In this document: one piece after another, positions 44,176 to 53,460 of the stretch | Numbering within the stretch: position 1 is the first letter of the stretch | Layout: each line of letters opens with the position of its first letter | Assembly: GCF_005048265.1 (NCBI RefSeq) | Contig: NZ_SUNH01000004.1 | Span: 1-64,000 of the forward strand | Direction of reading: 5' to 3' | DNA from: Paracoccus hibiscisoli | GTDB lineage: Bacteria > Pseudomonadota > Alphaproteobacteria > Rhodobacterales > Rhodobacteraceae | DNA length: 64,000 nucleotides | Notes under the pieces: model-generated | Databases searched by the model: none | What the model saw: only the letters and a program-made list of their open reading frames with translations | Told to the model about the DNA's origin: nothing | Translations under genes and position numbers: made by a program

Positions 44176-44735
44176 TTCATCCTCTCGGCCAGCTCGGCCA
44201 GACGCTTCATTGCGCGATGCAGCACGACGCGGGCCGTGCCGGGGGTCACGCCGATCCGGGCGGCGGCATCCTCGGTGCTCTGGCCCTCCAGCCGGACGGC
44301 GCGGACCAGCGCGGCCGAACGCGCGTCGATCATCCCCAACATGCGGTCGGCATCGCGCGCGGCCAGGGGGGCAGGGCCGGGATCGGCGGCCAGCATCTCT
44401 GCCACATCATCCAGCGGCAGATGCACGCGCCGCCCCCGCCTGCGGAACGCGTCGACGACCTTGTGGCGCGCCACCGCATACAGCCAGAACCGCACCGGCC
44501 CCGTACCGTCCCAAGTGCCGCGCTTCAGGTGGATGGCCAGCAGAACCTCCTGCAGGATGTCCTCGTGCAGATCGGGGGGCAGGCCGCGGCCCCGCGCGCG
44601 GATCAGCCCGCGCAGCCGCGGCGTGACCTGGGTCAGGAACTGCAGAAAGGCCGCGCCGTCCCCCTGGTTGGCGCGGTGCATGAGATCATCCCAGATGCGG
44701 TCCTGATCCAGCGCCCCCTCCGTCCGTGATCGCAT
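44172..44735 (-). CDS. ECF RNA polymerase sigma factor, SigF-like
   Basis: From ATG 44735 the protein is 187 aa with a sigma-2 region (PDLHEDILQEVLLAIHLKRGTW, VRFWLYAVARHKVVDAFRRRGRR) and a sigma-4 helix-turn-helix (STEDAAARIGVTPGTARVVLHRAMKRL). It is followed by its anti-sigma gene and preceded by the bufferin genes. In Caulobacter the SigF/NrsF pair controls the DUF2282/DUF692/DUF2063/DoxX genes, so this is probably an autoregulated operon. Confidence 0.9.
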   Translation of the reverse strand: MRSRTEGALDQDRIWDDLMHRANQGDGAAFLQFLTQVTPRLRGLIRARGRGLPPDLHEDILQEVLLAIHLKRGTWDGTGPVRFWLYAVARHKVVDAFRRRGRRVHLPLDDVAEMLAADPGPAPLAARDADRMLGMIDARSAALVRAVRLEGQSTEDAAARIGVTPGTARVVLHRAMKRLAELAERMK

Positions 44736-44794
44736 CACATTAGCCTGCCGGGCCGGGCCGGGGCAATGCCAGGCAAGGGCCTGCGCATCGGGCG

Positions 44795-45223
44795 TCATCG
44801 CACCCGCGCCTCCAGCCGCAGCAGGTGATCCAGCGACCACCGGCCCGGCCCGTGCACCGCCACCGCCAGCAGCGTCGCGGCCCACAGCCCATGCGTGACC
44901 CAGGCCCCCGGATAGACGAAGATCTGGATCACCGCCGTCATCGCCACCAGCCCCATCGCCGACAGCCGCGTCAACAGCCCCAGCACCAGCAGCACAGGCA
45001 GCAGATGTTCCGCCACCGTCGCCATCACCGCCGCCCAATCGGACGGGATCAGCGGCAGCGCGTATTCATGTTCGAACAGGAACCAGGTCGAATCCCGGAT
45101 GGTCAGCCCGTCGACCTTGGTCCGTCCCGACTGCCAGAAGACGGCAGCCGGGAACAGCCGCAGCATCAGCGCCACGGGGTCAGGCGGGATGCGGGCGGGC
45201 AGGGCGTTCAGGCGGGCGATCAT
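44795..45223 (-). CDS. DoxX-family membrane protein of the bufferin operon
   Basis: The 142-aa protein has four membrane helices and DoxX features ([42 protein letters not shown]). A DoxX gene regularly ends bufferin or gig operons. Its start overlaps the bufC stop by 4 bp. Its molecular role in these clusters is not settled. Confidence 0.9.
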   Translation of the reverse strand: MIARLNALPARIPPDPVALMLRLFPAAVFWQSGRTKVDGLTIRDSTWFLFEHEYALPLIPSDWAAVMATVAEHLLPVLLVLGLLTRLSAMGLVAMTAVIQIFVYPGAWVTHGLWAATLLAVAVHGPGRWSLDHLLRLEARVR

Positions 45224-45951
45224 GGTGCGTGCACTCCGATGACGGCGCCCTGACGCATCAGCGCGACAAGACGCGGGGTGGGGTCGTGGCCGGGCGGGAC
45301 GGCGCGGGCCAGGGGTGCGCCCTGCTGCAGCGCCTCGATCAGGGCGGCGTCGGCGGGGGGGAGCGCCTCGACCGGCACATTAAAGGCGAGGTCGCGCAGG
45401 ATCAGCGCGATCTGGGGGCCCTGCGGCAGGGGGGCGGGGGCGGCGCCGGGCTGGTTCACGGCCCAGATCGCCACTGCCGGATGATCCAGCCGCAGCACCG
45501 TGACCGAGGGGTGCAGGATCAGCCGCAGGCGGTCCGGATCGGCGCCCGCCAGCATGGCGGGCGGCAGGGGCGCCGCGTCGGGGGCGTGAAAGGCGCGGCC
45601 CCGCGCATGCTCGATGCGCGCGACATCGGCCATGTAGGGCCAATCCGACAGCGGCGGAAACCCGGCCAGAAACGCCGCAAAGCCCGCGCCCCATTCGGCC
45701 AGCACGGGGTTGCGGGGCGGGTCCTGCGCCAGATAGGCCCGCGCCAGCGCCGCAAAAAAAGCCGGTCCCACCAGCCGCGCGATCACCGGAAAGCGTGCGG
45801 CCAGCGCCTGCCCCAGGCTGACCGCGACGTTGTTGCGATAGACCGCCATGCGCCGCGCCGCGTCCGGCTGATCCGCGATAAGACCCGGCGGCAGGGGGGC
45901 GCCCCGCAGGGCTGCGTGAAAGGCCGATTGGGTCGCGTCAGGCATGGGCAT
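45220..45951 (-). CDS. bufC: DUF2063 partner protein of the MNIO enzyme (BufC)
   Basis: The 243-aa protein has the DUF2063 N-terminal module ([40 protein letters not shown]) and a C-terminal recognition-type domain. BufC proteins bind the precursor and assist the DUF692 enzyme. The start overlaps the bufB stop by 14 bp. Confidence 0.92.
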   Translation of the reverse strand: MPMPDATQSAFHAALRGAPLPPGLIADQPDAARRMAVYRNNVAVSLGQALAARFPVIARLVGPAFFAALARAYLAQDPPRNPVLAEWGAGFAAFLAGFPPLSDWPYMADVARIEHARGRAFHAPDAAPLPPAMLAGADPDRLRLILHPSVTVLRLDHPAVAIWAVNQPGAAPAPLPQGPQIALILRDLAFNVPVEALPPADAALIEALQQGAPLARAVPPGHDPTPRLVALMRQGAVIGVHAP

Positions 45952-46777
45952 GCACCCCGGTCAGGATGCGGTCGGCGCGCGCGGCCTCGGCCGCGAGGAC
46001 CGGCCAGTCGGGCAGGTCATTGTCCCATTCCACCAGCGTGGCGCAGGGGCCGATGCGGGCGATCACCTCGGAATAGAGGGTCCAGACCGGGTCGGCCACC
46101 GCCGCGCCATGGCTGTCGATCAGCAGCGGCCCGCCCGGCAGATCCTCGGCCGCATGGCCGCCCAGATGGATCTCGGCCACGGCCTGCATCGGGAAATCGG
46201 CCAGATAGGCGCGCGGATCGGCGCGGTGATTGGTGCAGGAGACAAAGACGTTGTTCACGTCCAGCAGCAGCCCGCAGCCGGTGCGCGCGGCGATGCGGGC
46301 CAGAAACTCGGTCTCGGGCAGGGTGGATGCCGCGAACAGCAGATAGGTCGCGGGGTTTTCCAGCAGCATGGGGCGGCCCAGGGCCTCCTGCACACGGTCG
46401 ATATGGTCGCAGACGCGGTCCAGCGTGGCGGGCGTATAGGGCAGCGGCAGCAGGTCGTTGAGGTATTCCGCGCCGTGGCTGGACCAGGCCAGGTGTTCGG
46501 AAAAGCTCTCGGGTTGATACCGGTCGCACAGTGCCCGAAGGCGGGCCAGATGCGCGCCGTCCAGCGGCCCGTCCCCGCCGATCGACAGGCCCACCCCGTG
46601 GACCGAGATCGCGTGATCGGCCCGCAGCGCGGTCAGCTGCGCATGGGGCAGGCCGCCCGCGCCCATATAGTTCTCGGCATGAACCTCGAAAAAGGCGGGC
46701 GGGTTCGGGTCGCGGCGGATGGCGGCGAAATGCTGGGGCTTGAACCCCAGACCGGCGCGGGCGGGCAGGCGGGTCAT
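45938..46777 (-). CDS. bufB: DUF692 multinuclear non-haem iron oxidase (BufB)
   Basis: The 279-aa TIM-barrel enzyme has the DUF692 iron-binding landmarks: [81 protein letters not shown] and [14 protein letters not shown] enzymes use mixed-valence iron to convert precursor cysteines into heterocycles such as thiooxazoles or oxazolones. It lies 66 bp after the precursor gene, separated by a hairpin. Confidence 0.95.
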   Translation of the reverse strand: MTRLPARAGLGFKPQHFAAIRRDPNPPAFFEVHAENYMGAGGLPHAQLTALRADHAISVHGVGLSIGGDGPLDGAHLARLRALCDRYQPESFSEHLAWSSHGAEYLNDLLPLPYTPATLDRVCDHIDRVQEALGRPMLLENPATYLLFAASTLPETEFLARIAARTGCGLLLDVNNVFVSCTNHRADPRAYLADFPMQAVAEIHLGGHAAEDLPGGPLLIDSHGAAVADPVWTLYSEVIARIGPCATLVEWDNDLPDWPVLAAEAARADRILTGVHAHA

Positions 46778-46800
46778 GGCATCCTCCGGGGGATGGGGAT

Positions 46801-46822
46801 GGGCGCGACCAGGGCCGCGCCC
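46801..46822 (-). terminator. Hairpin between bufferin precursor and enzyme genes
   Basis: GGGCGCG (46801-46807) and CGCGCCC (46816-46822) form a 7-bp stem with an 8-nt loop, in the 66-bp gap after the precursor gene. No T-run follows in the direction of transcription. It may attenuate read-through or protect the precursor mRNA, giving more precursor than enzyme. Confidence 0.5.
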
Positions 46823-46843
46823 GTTCGGGACCGGGCGATGGCG

Positions 46844-47149
46844 TCAGGCGGGCAGGTCGCGCGACAGCGGCTCCAGCGAGGCTGCGCGGGCGGTGCCGTC
46901 GGCGGCTGCCGGCAGTTCGGTCGACAGGCAGGTGCCGGTCGGCACCAGCGTCCAGGCGTTGCCTTGATAATCCACGGTCGAGGTGCCCGCGCAGGTCGTG
47001 CCGGGGCCGGCGGCGCAGTCGTTCTGCCCGGCCATCGCGACGCCATAGCATTTCTCCATCTCCTGCGCCTGCGCGGAGGTGGCGGCCATGGCACCCAGGG
47101 CGCAGGCCAGAGAGGCCCCGAAGGCCAGGCGGGACGTGAATGCGGTCAT
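46844..47149 (-). CDS. bufA: Bufferin precursor (DUF2282), copper-binding RiPP
   Basis: The 101-aa protein has a signal peptide ([15 protein letters not shown]) and a core with four cysteines, Cys34, Cys45, Cys53 and Cys74, in the family pattern [26 protein letters not shown] and VPTGTC. In known bufferins the two middle cysteines are modified by the DUF692 enzyme, and the exported product sequesters copper. The acidic C-terminal tail is longer than in the minimal form. It is the first gene of the operon. Confidence 0.93.
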   Translation of the reverse strand: MTAFTSRLAFGASLACALGAMAATSAQAQEMEKCYGVAMAGQNDCAAGPGTTCAGTSTVDYQGNAWTLVPTGTCLSTELPAAADGTARAASLEPLSRDLPA

Positions 47150-47197
47150 GATGTGATCTCCCTGTCGGGGAAGGCCCGATGCCTTCCTGTCTGCCGG

Positions 47198-47223
47198 ATC
47201 GCGGCAGGAGGGGGATGCGTTAC
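47198..47223 (-). promoter_or_regulatory. Candidate ECF (SigF-type) promoter of the bufferin operon
   Basis: On the minus strand GTAACG (47218-47223) is followed after exactly 16 bp by CGAT (47198-47201), about 50 bp before the bufA start. This resembles the GTAACC-N16-CGAA element I recall for Caulobacter SigF promoters. An inverted repeat CTGCCG/CGGCAG (47191-47207) overlaps the -10 part. Confidence 0.55.
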
Positions 47224-47263
47224 GGCGGGCCCGCGATTTTTTCCGCAGGCCCGGTTCAGGAAG

Positions 47264-47848
47264 TCAGACCGCGCGATACAGCGCCAGATCGGGGGCCATC
47301 GCCTGACGCAGCGCGGCCTCGGCCGGGTCGGCCAGGTGCACGTCGACGCTGGGGGGGACGTTGATGCGCGGCAGTTCGATCGCGCAATCCAGGCGGCCCT
47401 CCAGGAAATCGACGAAGCTGTCGATTTCCTCATAGCGGAAGATGCGGTCGACCTGCGCCGCGCCATCGGTCAGGAACGCGTGCTGGCTGCCGATACCCAG
47501 ATCGTGGGGGCCGCCATCCCCGGCATAGCGCGCCGCGAAATCGGCAAAGCTGACGCCGTGCATCGCGTGGTCGGGGTCGTCGTCATCGTCGCGCAGCTTG
47601 AACCGGTACCAGCTGCGCAGCCAGTCCACCGGCTCGCGCATCAGGGCCACCGTGGTAAAGTCATGGCCGGTCTGCGCGGCCAGCCACGGACCCACAAAGC
47701 GGCGATAGGTGCCGATATCGGTATGCTTGAGCGCGCCGGGCCGCTGCAGCGCGGCCGAGGCCAGCGATTCCAGGGCCATCTCGATCGCGGTGGAGCCTGC
47801 CTTGGGCGTCGCCAGAAAGACCAGCCGCTGTTCCCAGAATATCAGCAT
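47264..47848 (-). CDS. Sulfotransferase-family protein
   Basis: From ATG 47848 the protein is 194 aa. The N-terminal LVFLATPKAGSTAIEMALE is a PAPS 5'-phosphosulfate loop, and MREPVDWLRSWYRF resembles the 3'-phosphate motif, as in membrane-independent bacterial sulfotransferases. An in-frame upstream extension to 48004 has no homology and lies in the recA control region. Its acceptor is unknown. Confidence 0.82.
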   Translation of the reverse strand: MLIFWEQRLVFLATPKAGSTAIEMALESLASAALQRPGALKHTDIGTYRRFVGPWLAAQTGHDFTTVALMREPVDWLRSWYRFKLRDDDDDPDHAMHGVSFADFAARYAGDGGPHDLGIGSQHAFLTDGAAQVDRIFRYEEIDSFVDFLEGRLDCAIELPRINVPPSVDVHLADPAEAALRQAMAPDLALYRAV

Positions 47849-47978
47849 GACGGTTGCCCGATCCTTGTTGTCGCTGCCCGGAGCGGTGGATAGCGGCCCG
47901 TCCGGGGCCTGTAAACGCTTTGTTAACCGCTGGCGGGCGATGCTGAGCGTGGCGAATCGTCTATTAACCACAACGTCC

Positions 47979-48027
47979 TTGAAAACTGGCCGGGGATGGC
48001 GCATCTAGTGGTGAACAAGACAAGAAC
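47979..48027 (+). promoter_or_regulatory. recA promoter with SOS (LexA) box
   Basis: TTGAAA (47979-47984) and CATCTA (48002-48007) form a -35/-10 pair with a 17-bp spacer. GAAC (48013-48016), 7 bp, GAAC (48024-48027) is the alphaproteobacterial LexA direct repeat, placed at the likely transcription start, 60 bp before recA. Confidence 0.85.
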
Positions 48028-48086
48028 ATCCGGTCGGTCGAATGGATTGCCCCGCCCGGAGGGCTGTGAAATAACGTGGGGATCAC

Positions 48087-49166
48087 ATGGCACAGGCGAG
48101 CATCTTCGACATGACGGACAAACGCGCAGCGGATAAGCAAAAGGCGCTGGACAGCGCCCTGGCCCAGATCGAACGGCAGTTCGGCAAGGGCTCGATCATG
48201 AAGCTGGGCAAGGACAATCCCGTGGCCGAGATCGAGTCGACCTCGACCGGATCGCTGGGCCTGGACATCGCGCTGGGCATCGGCGGCCTGCCGAAAGGGC
48301 GCATCATCGAGATCTTCGGGCCCGAAAGCTCGGGCAAGACCACGCTGACGCTGCATGTCGTGGCCGAGGAGCAGAAAAAGGGCGGCGTCTGCGCCTTTGT
48401 CGACGCTGAACACGCGCTGGACCCGCTTTACGCGCGCAAGCTGGGCGTGAACCTGGACGAGCTGCTGATCAGCCAGCCCGACACGGGCGAGCAGGCGCTG
48501 GAGATCGTCGACACGCTGGTGCGGTCGGGCGCGGTCAGCCTGGTCGTGGTCGACTCGGTCGCGGCGCTGACGCCCAAATCCGAGATCGAGGGCGACATGG
48601 GCGACATGCAGATGGGCAGCCAGGCCCGCCTGATGAGCCAGGCCATGCGCAAGCTGACCGCCAGCATCGGGCGCAGCAACTGCATGGTGATTTTCATCAA
48701 CCAGATCCGCATGAAGATCGGCGTCATGTTCGGCAACCCGGAAACCACCACGGGCGGCAATGCGCTGAAATTTTATGCCTCGGTCCGCCTGGACATCCGC
48801 CGCACCGGCGCCGTCAAGGACCGCGACGAGGTCGTGGGCAACGCGACCCGCGTCAAGGTGGTCAAGAACAAGGTTGCGCCGCCCTTCCGTCAAGTCGAGT
48901 TCGACATCATGTATGGCGAGGGTATCAGCAAGGTCGGAGAACTGATCGACCTGGGCGTCAAGGCCGGCGTGGTCGAGAAATCGGGCGCGTGGTATTCCTA
49001 TGGTGACGAGCGTATCGGTCAGGGCCGCGAGAACGCCAAGCAGTTCCTGCGCGACCGCCCCGAGGTGGCCTTTGCCATCGAGGACAAGATCCGCGCCAGC
49101 CACGGCCTGGAATTCGGCGTGGCCGAAGGCTCGGAAACCCCCGAGGACGATTCCCTGACGGAATGA
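48087..49166 (+). CDS. recA: Recombinase A
   Basis: The 359-aa protein is a full-length RecA: Walker [10 protein letters not shown], Walker [11 protein letters not shown], the L2 loop region [22 protein letters not shown] and an acidic C-terminus ([11 protein letters not shown]). It makes ATP-dependent filaments on single-stranded DNA for recombination and LexA cleavage. ATG 48087 follows a promoter with an SOS box. Confidence 0.99.
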   Translation: MAQASIFDMTDKRAADKQKALDSALAQIERQFGKGSIMKLGKDNPVAEIESTSTGSLGLDIALGIGGLPKGRIIEIFGPESSGKTTLTLHVVAEEQKKGGVCAFVDAEHALDPLYARKLGVNLDELLISQPDTGEQALEIVDTLVRSGAVSLVVVDSVAALTPKSEIEGDMGDMQMGSQARLMSQAMRKLTASIGRSNCMVIFINQIRMKIGVMFGNPETTTGGNALKFYASVRLDIRRTGAVKDRDEVVGNATRVKVVKNKVAPPFRQVEFDIMYGEGISKVGELIDLGVKAGVVEKSGAWYSYGDERIGQGRENAKQFLRDRPEVAFAIEDKIRASHGLEFGVAEGSETPEDDSLTE

Positions 49167-49195
49167 GGCCTGCGGCGTCATGCTGACCGGACGGG

Positions 49196-49220
49196 GCGGG
49201 AGCGATCCCGCGCCGTTTTT
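49196..49220 (+). terminator. Rho-independent terminator after recA
   Basis: GCGGGA (49196-49201) pairs with TCCCGC (49206-49211) across GCGA, followed by GCCG and five T, 30 bp after the recA stop. Confidence 0.75.
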
Positions 49221-49333
49221 CGTGGCGATGGGGTCGTCGCGTGCAGGGGGTTGCTGGACAGGGCTGCGGGCGGGGGATAGACCAAGTCCCAAGCCCGGCC
49301 TGGCCGGAAACACCCCTGCGATGAAGGCCCGCC

Positions 49334-51985
49334 ATGCCCAGTCTGAATGACATCCGCTCGACCTTTCTTGGTTATTTCGAGAAGAACGGCCACCGCGTCG
49401 TGGACAGCAGCCCGCTGGTGCCGCGCAACGACCCCACGCTGATGTTCGCCAATTCCGGCATGGTGCAGTTCAAGAACCTGTTCACCGGGGTCGAGACGCG
49501 CGACTACAACCGCGCGACCACCGCGCAGAAATGCGTGCGCGCGGGCGGCAAGCATAACGATCTGGACAATGTCGGCTATACCGCGCGGCACCATACGTTC
49601 TTTGAGATGCTGGGGAATTTCAGCTTTGGCGACTATTTCAAGGACCAGGCGATCGCCCATGCCTGGGAATTGCTGACCCGCGAGTTCGGCATTCCCAAGG
49701 ACCGGCTGCTGGTCACCGTCTATCACACCGATGACGAGGCGGCCGAGATCTGGAAGAAGGTCGCGGGCCTGTCCGACGACCGCATCATCCGCATCCCCAC
49801 GGCGGACAATTTCTGGCAGATGGGGCCGACCGGACCCTGCGGCCCCTGCACCGAGATCTTCTTCGATCACGGCGACAAGATCTGGGGCGGCCCTCCGGGA
49901 TCGGCCGATGAGGATGGCGACCGCTTCATCGAGATCTGGAACCTGGTCTTCATGCAGAACGAGCAGTTCGAGGACGGGTCCATGCGTGCGCTGGACATGC
50001 AGTCCATCGACACCGGCATGGGGTTGGAGCGGATCGGCGCGCTGTTGCAGGGCAAGCACGACAATTATGACACCGACCTGATGCGGTCGCTGATCGAGGC
50101 GTCGGCGCAGGCGACCAGCGCGGACCCGGACGGGCCGGGCAAGGTGCATCACCGGGTGATCGCGGATCACCTGCGCTCGACCAGCTTCCTGATCGCGGAC
50201 GGGGTGATGCCCAGCAATGAGGGGCGCGGCTATGTGCTGCGCCGGATCATGCGCCGTGCGATGCGGCATGCGCATATGCTGGGCGCGCAGGACCCGGTGA
50301 TGCACAAGCTGGTCCCGGCGCTGGTGCGCCAGATGGGCGCGGCCTATCCTGAGCTGACCCGTGCGCAGGCCATGATCGAGGAGACGCTGCGGTCCGAGGA
50401 GACGCGGTTCCGCCAGACGCTGGACCGGGGTCTGCGGCTGCTGGACGACGAGCTGTCCAAGCTGCCCGAAGGGGCGGATCTGCCGGGCGAGGCGGCGTTC
50501 AAGCTGTATGACACCTTCGGTTTTCCGCTGGACCTGACGCAGGACGCGCTGCGCGAAAAGGGTCGCGCGGTGCAGATCGAGGGCTTTGACGCCGCCATGG
50601 CCGAGCAGAAGCGCATGGCGCGGGCGGCCTGGTCGGGATCGGGCGAGGCTGCCGATGCGACGATCTGGTTCGAGCTGGCGGAAAAGCACGGGGTCACCGA
50701 ATTCCTGGGCTATGACACCGAGGAGGCCGAGGGCCAGGTCACCGCGCTGGTGATCGACGGCACGGATGTGGCCGAGGCGGGCGAGGGCGCATCGGTCGCC
50801 ATCGTGGTGAACCAGTCGCCCTTCTATGCCGAAAGTGGCGGTCAGGTCGGCGATCAGGGCGTGATCCGCACCGAGACCGGCGCGGCGCGTGTCACGGACA
50901 CGAAAAAGGTCGCGGGTGTCTTTATCCATCAGGCTCAGGTCACGATGGGCACGATCAGCCGCGGGCAGGGCGCGCAGCTGGTGGTGGATCATGACCGCCG
51001 CGGCGCGATCCGGGCGAACCATTCGGCGACGCACCTGCTGCACGAGGCGCTGCGGGGTGCGCTTGGCGATCACGTCGCGCAGCGGGGCAGCCTGAACGCG
51101 CCCGACCGGCTGCGGTTTGATTTCAGCCATAACAGCGCGGTGACGGCGGATGAGATGGCGCGGATCGAGGCCGAGGTGAACGCCTATATCCGCCAGAACA
51201 GCCCGGTCGAGACGCGGATCATGACGCCCGACGATGCGCGGGCCCTGGGCGCGCAGGCGCTGTTCGGCGAGAAATACGGCGACGAGGTGCGCGTCGTGTC
51301 GATGGGCGCGCAGCCGGGCAGCGGCAAGGGCGCGGATGGCGCGACCTATTCGCTGGAGCTGTGCGGCGGCACGCATGTGGCGCGGACGGGCGATATCGGG
51401 GCCTTCGTGCTGCTGGGCGATGCGGCCTCCAGCGCGGGCGTGCGGCGGATCGAGGCGCTGACGGGGCAGGCGGCGCTGGCCCATCTGCGCGACGCCGACA
51501 GCCGGTTGGGCGAGATCGCGGGCATCCTCAAGGCGCAATCGGCCGAGGTGGTGAACCGCGTCCGCGCCTTGGCCGACGAGCGTAAGGCCTTGGTCAATGA
51601 GGTCGCGCAGCTGAAGCGTCAGCTGGCCATGGGCGGCGGCGACGAGGCCGAGGAGATCGCAGGCGTCAAGTTCATCGCCCGCAAGGTCGAGGGCGTGGGC
51701 GGCAAGGAACTGGGCGCGCTGGTCGATGAGATGAAGGCCGGTTTGGGCAGCGGCGCGGTGCTGGTCCTGGCAGAGGATGGCGGCAAGGCCACGGTCGCCG
51801 CGGGCGTCACGCCGGACCTGACCGTGCGGATCAGCGCGGTGGCGTTGGTGCAGGCAGCGACCGCCGCACTGGGCGGCAAGGGGGGTGGCGGCCGCCCCGA
51901 CCGGGCGCAAGGCGGGGCCCCCTCGCTTGCGGCCGCGGAAATGGCGTTCCAGGACGCCCGCAAGATCATCGAGGACAGCAAATGA
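49334..51985 (+). CDS. alaS: Alanyl-tRNA synthetase
   Basis: The 883-aa protein has the full AlaRS layout: class II catalytic core ([38 protein letters not shown]), tRNA-recognition helices, the editing domain with [12 protein letters not shown] and [13 protein letters not shown] zinc ligands, and a C-terminal Gly-rich C-Ala domain ([15 protein letters not shown]). Length is normal. The stop overlaps the next gene by 4 bp. Confidence 0.99.
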   Translation: MPSLNDIRSTFLGYFEKNGHRVVDSSPLVPRNDPTLMFANSGMVQFKNLFTGVETRDYNRATTAQKCVRAGGKHNDLDNVGYTARHHTFFEMLGNFSFGDYFKDQAIAHAWELLTREFGIPKDRLLVTVYHTDDEAAEIWKKVAGLSDDRIIRIPTADNFWQMGPTGPCGPCTEIFFDHGDKIWGGPPGSADEDGDRFIEIWNLVFMQNEQFEDGSMRALDMQSIDTGMGLERIGALLQGKHDNYDTDLMRSLIEASAQATSADPDGPGKVHHRVIADHLRSTSFLIADGVMPSNEGRGYVLRRIMRRAMRHAHMLGAQDPVMHKLVPALVRQMGAAYPELTRAQAMIEETLRSEETRFRQTLDRGLRLLDDELSKLPEGADLPGEAAFKLYDTFGFPLDLTQDALREKGRAVQIEGFDAAMAEQKRMARAAWSGSGEAADATIWFELAEKHGVTEFLGYDTEEAEGQVTALVIDGTDVAEAGEGASVAIVVNQSPFYAESGGQVGDQGVIRTETGAARVTDTKKVAGVFIHQAQVTMGTISRGQGAQLVVDHDRRGAIRANHSATHLLHEALRGALGDHVAQRGSLNAPDRLRFDFSHNSAVTADEMARIEAEVNAYIRQNSPVETRIMTPDDARALGAQALFGEKYGDEVRVVSMGAQPGSGKGADGATYSLELCGGTHVARTGDIGAFVLLGDAASSAGVRRIEALTGQAALAHLRDADSRLGEIAGILKAQSAEVVNRVRALADERKALVNEVAQLKRQLAMGGGDEAEEIAGVKFIARKVEGVGGKELGALVDEMKAGLGSGAVLVLAEDGGKATVAAGVTPDLTVRISAVALVQAATAALGGKGGGGRPDRAQGGAPSLAAAEMAFQDARKIIEDSK

Positions 51986-52281
51986 CAGCGCTTTGGATTG
52001 CCCATGTGACCGTGACCGACCCTGACGCCTATGGCCTGTATGCCAAGGCCGCGGGGCCGGCGATTGCCGCGCATGGCGGTGTGTTCCTGGCCCGCGCCGG
52101 CCGCTATCATGTGCTGGAGGGTGCGGATCGCGCCCGGCATGTGGTCGCGCGGTTCCCCAGCCTTGATGCGGCGGTTGCCTGTTATCACAGCAGTGAGTAC
52201 CAGGCAGCGCTGGCCCATGCCAAAGGCGCCAGCGAACGCGACCTCGTGATCGTGGAGGAGACGCCGCCCCCGTCGGAATAG
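51982..52281 (+). CDS. DUF1330-family small protein
   Basis: The 99-aa protein is an alpha-beta ferredoxin-like fold of the DUF1330 family: [59 protein letters not shown]. Its start overlaps the alaS stop, so it is co-translated. Its function is unknown; relatives are dimeric small-molecule-binding proteins. Confidence 0.85.
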   Translation: MTALWIAHVTVTDPDAYGLYAKAAGPAIAAHGGVFLARAGRYHVLEGADRARHVVARFPSLDAAVACYHSSEYQAALAHAKGASERDLVIVEETPPPSE

Positions 52282-52341
52282 GTGAATCCTTCAGACTTTC
52301 GTGCTAGTCCTGTCACAAAAGAGACGTGAAAGGGGCAGGGC

Positions 52342-53136
52342 ATGTGTCGTTGGGCCGCCTATCTGGGCGCACCGATCTTTCTGGAGGACATCGTCAGCCG
52401 GCCGGCGCATTCGCTGATCCGGCAGAGCCAGGGGGCGACCCGCTGCCAGACGCCGGTCAATGCCGACGGGTTCGGCATCGCCTGGTATGGCGAACGCCCC
52501 GAGCCGGGGTTGTATCGTGACGTCATGCCCGCCTGGTCCGACCCGAACCTGCGCAGCCTGGTGGGGCAGGTGCGGTCGGGCCTGTTCATGGCGCATGTGC
52601 GGGCCTCGACCGGCACAGCCACCAGCCGCAACAACTGCCATCCCTTTGCCGTCGGTCGCTGGAGCTTCATGCATAACGGCCAGTTCGGCGGCTATGACGG
52701 GTTCCGCCGTCATGCGGACGTGCTGATCCCGGATGAGTATTACCCGCATCGCAAGGGCGCGACCGACAGCGAGGCGCTGTTCCTGATCGCGCTGGGGCAG
52801 GGGCTGGACCATGATCCCCAAGGCGCGATGGAGCGGGCGCTGGGGCAGCTGGGCGCGCTGGCCCGTCAGCGCGGTTCGGCGCCGCATGTGCGGGCGGCCT
52901 GCGCGCTGTCGGACGGGCAGCGGCTCTATGCGCTGCGCTATAGCAGCGACGATCAGGCGCCGTCGCTGTATCACCGCTGGTCCGAAAGCCGTCAGGGCTG
53001 GGCTGTGGTGTCCGAGCCCCTGGAGACGGATGAGACCGACTGGACCGAGGTGCCGCCCGGCAGCTTCTGCACCTTTGAGCAGGACCGGGTCGAGATCACC
53101 CGCTTTTGCCCCGAGCCGCTGAGCGCGGCCGCCTGA
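52342..53136 (+). CDS. Class II glutamine amidotransferase (YafJ/EgtC-like)
   Basis: The 264-aa protein starts MCRWAAYLG, so Cys2 becomes the N-terminal nucleophile after Met removal. Motifs NADGFGIAWYG, FMAHVRASTGT, NNCHPFAVGRWSFMHNGQFGG and SDSEALF-type (KGATDSEALFLIAL) define the YafJ group. No ergothioneine genes are near, so an EgtC role is unlikely. The physiological substrate is unknown. Confidence 0.9.
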   Translation: MCRWAAYLGAPIFLEDIVSRPAHSLIRQSQGATRCQTPVNADGFGIAWYGERPEPGLYRDVMPAWSDPNLRSLVGQVRSGLFMAHVRASTGTATSRNNCHPFAVGRWSFMHNGQFGGYDGFRRHADVLIPDEYYPHRKGATDSEALFLIALGQGLDHDPQGAMERALGQLGALARQRGSAPHVRAACALSDGQRLYALRYSSDDQAPSLYHRWSESRQGWAVVSEPLETDETDWTEVPPGSFCTFEQDRVEITRFCPEPLSAAA

Positions 53137-53439
53137 TCAGGGGCGGTCGGTCATCGCGTCGGGGGCCTCGGCCTCGGGCTGGGGCAGGCGCTTGACCTCG
53201 GGGTCTATGACCTGCGGGCGGCGGAACACCAGCACGTTGTGATAGATCGTCGTGCGCCCGGTCAGGCCGCTGCGTTCCTCGCTGGGCAGCACGTCGGCGC
53301 GCAGGTATTCCCAGCCCTCGGCCGCCATGCGGTTCAGCGCGGCCGTCAGCGACAGGGCATAGCGGTCGGTGGGGGTGCGCGCCTCGCGGGCTTTCTCAGC
53401 CTTGGTCGGCGCGGCGATCACGGAATATTCAAAGCGCAT
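53137..53439 (-). CDS. DUF4177-like hypothetical protein
   Basis: The 100-aa protein begins MRFEYSVIAAPTKAEKAREA and has ALNRMAAEGWEYLRADVLPSE and TTIYHNVLVFRRP, a small beta-alpha-beta fold as in DUF4177. It is 21 bp upstream of the gatB stop region on the same strand, so it is read after gatB. Its function is unknown. Confidence 0.75.
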   Translation of the reverse strand: MRFEYSVIAAPTKAEKAREARTPTDRYALSLTAALNRMAAEGWEYLRADVLPSEERSGLTGRTTIYHNVLVFRRPQVIDPEVKRLPQPEAEAPDAMTDRP

Positions 53440-53460
53440 GCTGCGGTCCTGTCAAAGGGG

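Noticed and set aside
45220..46777. DUF692 plus DUF2063 as a methanobactin (MbnB/MbnC) system
   Set aside because: The precursor is a 101-aa secreted DUF2282 protein with a Sec signal peptide, not a short MbnA leader-core peptide, and no MbnT, MbnP or MATE exporter is present. Bufferin is the better call.
49178..51910. Long antisense open frame of 910 codons opposite alaS, and similar ones opposite the sugar, DhaK and ctaA genes
   Set aside because: They mirror well-identified genes, have low-complexity His/Arg/Gly-rich composition typical of GC-rich shadow frames, and lack ribosome-binding sites or family motifs.
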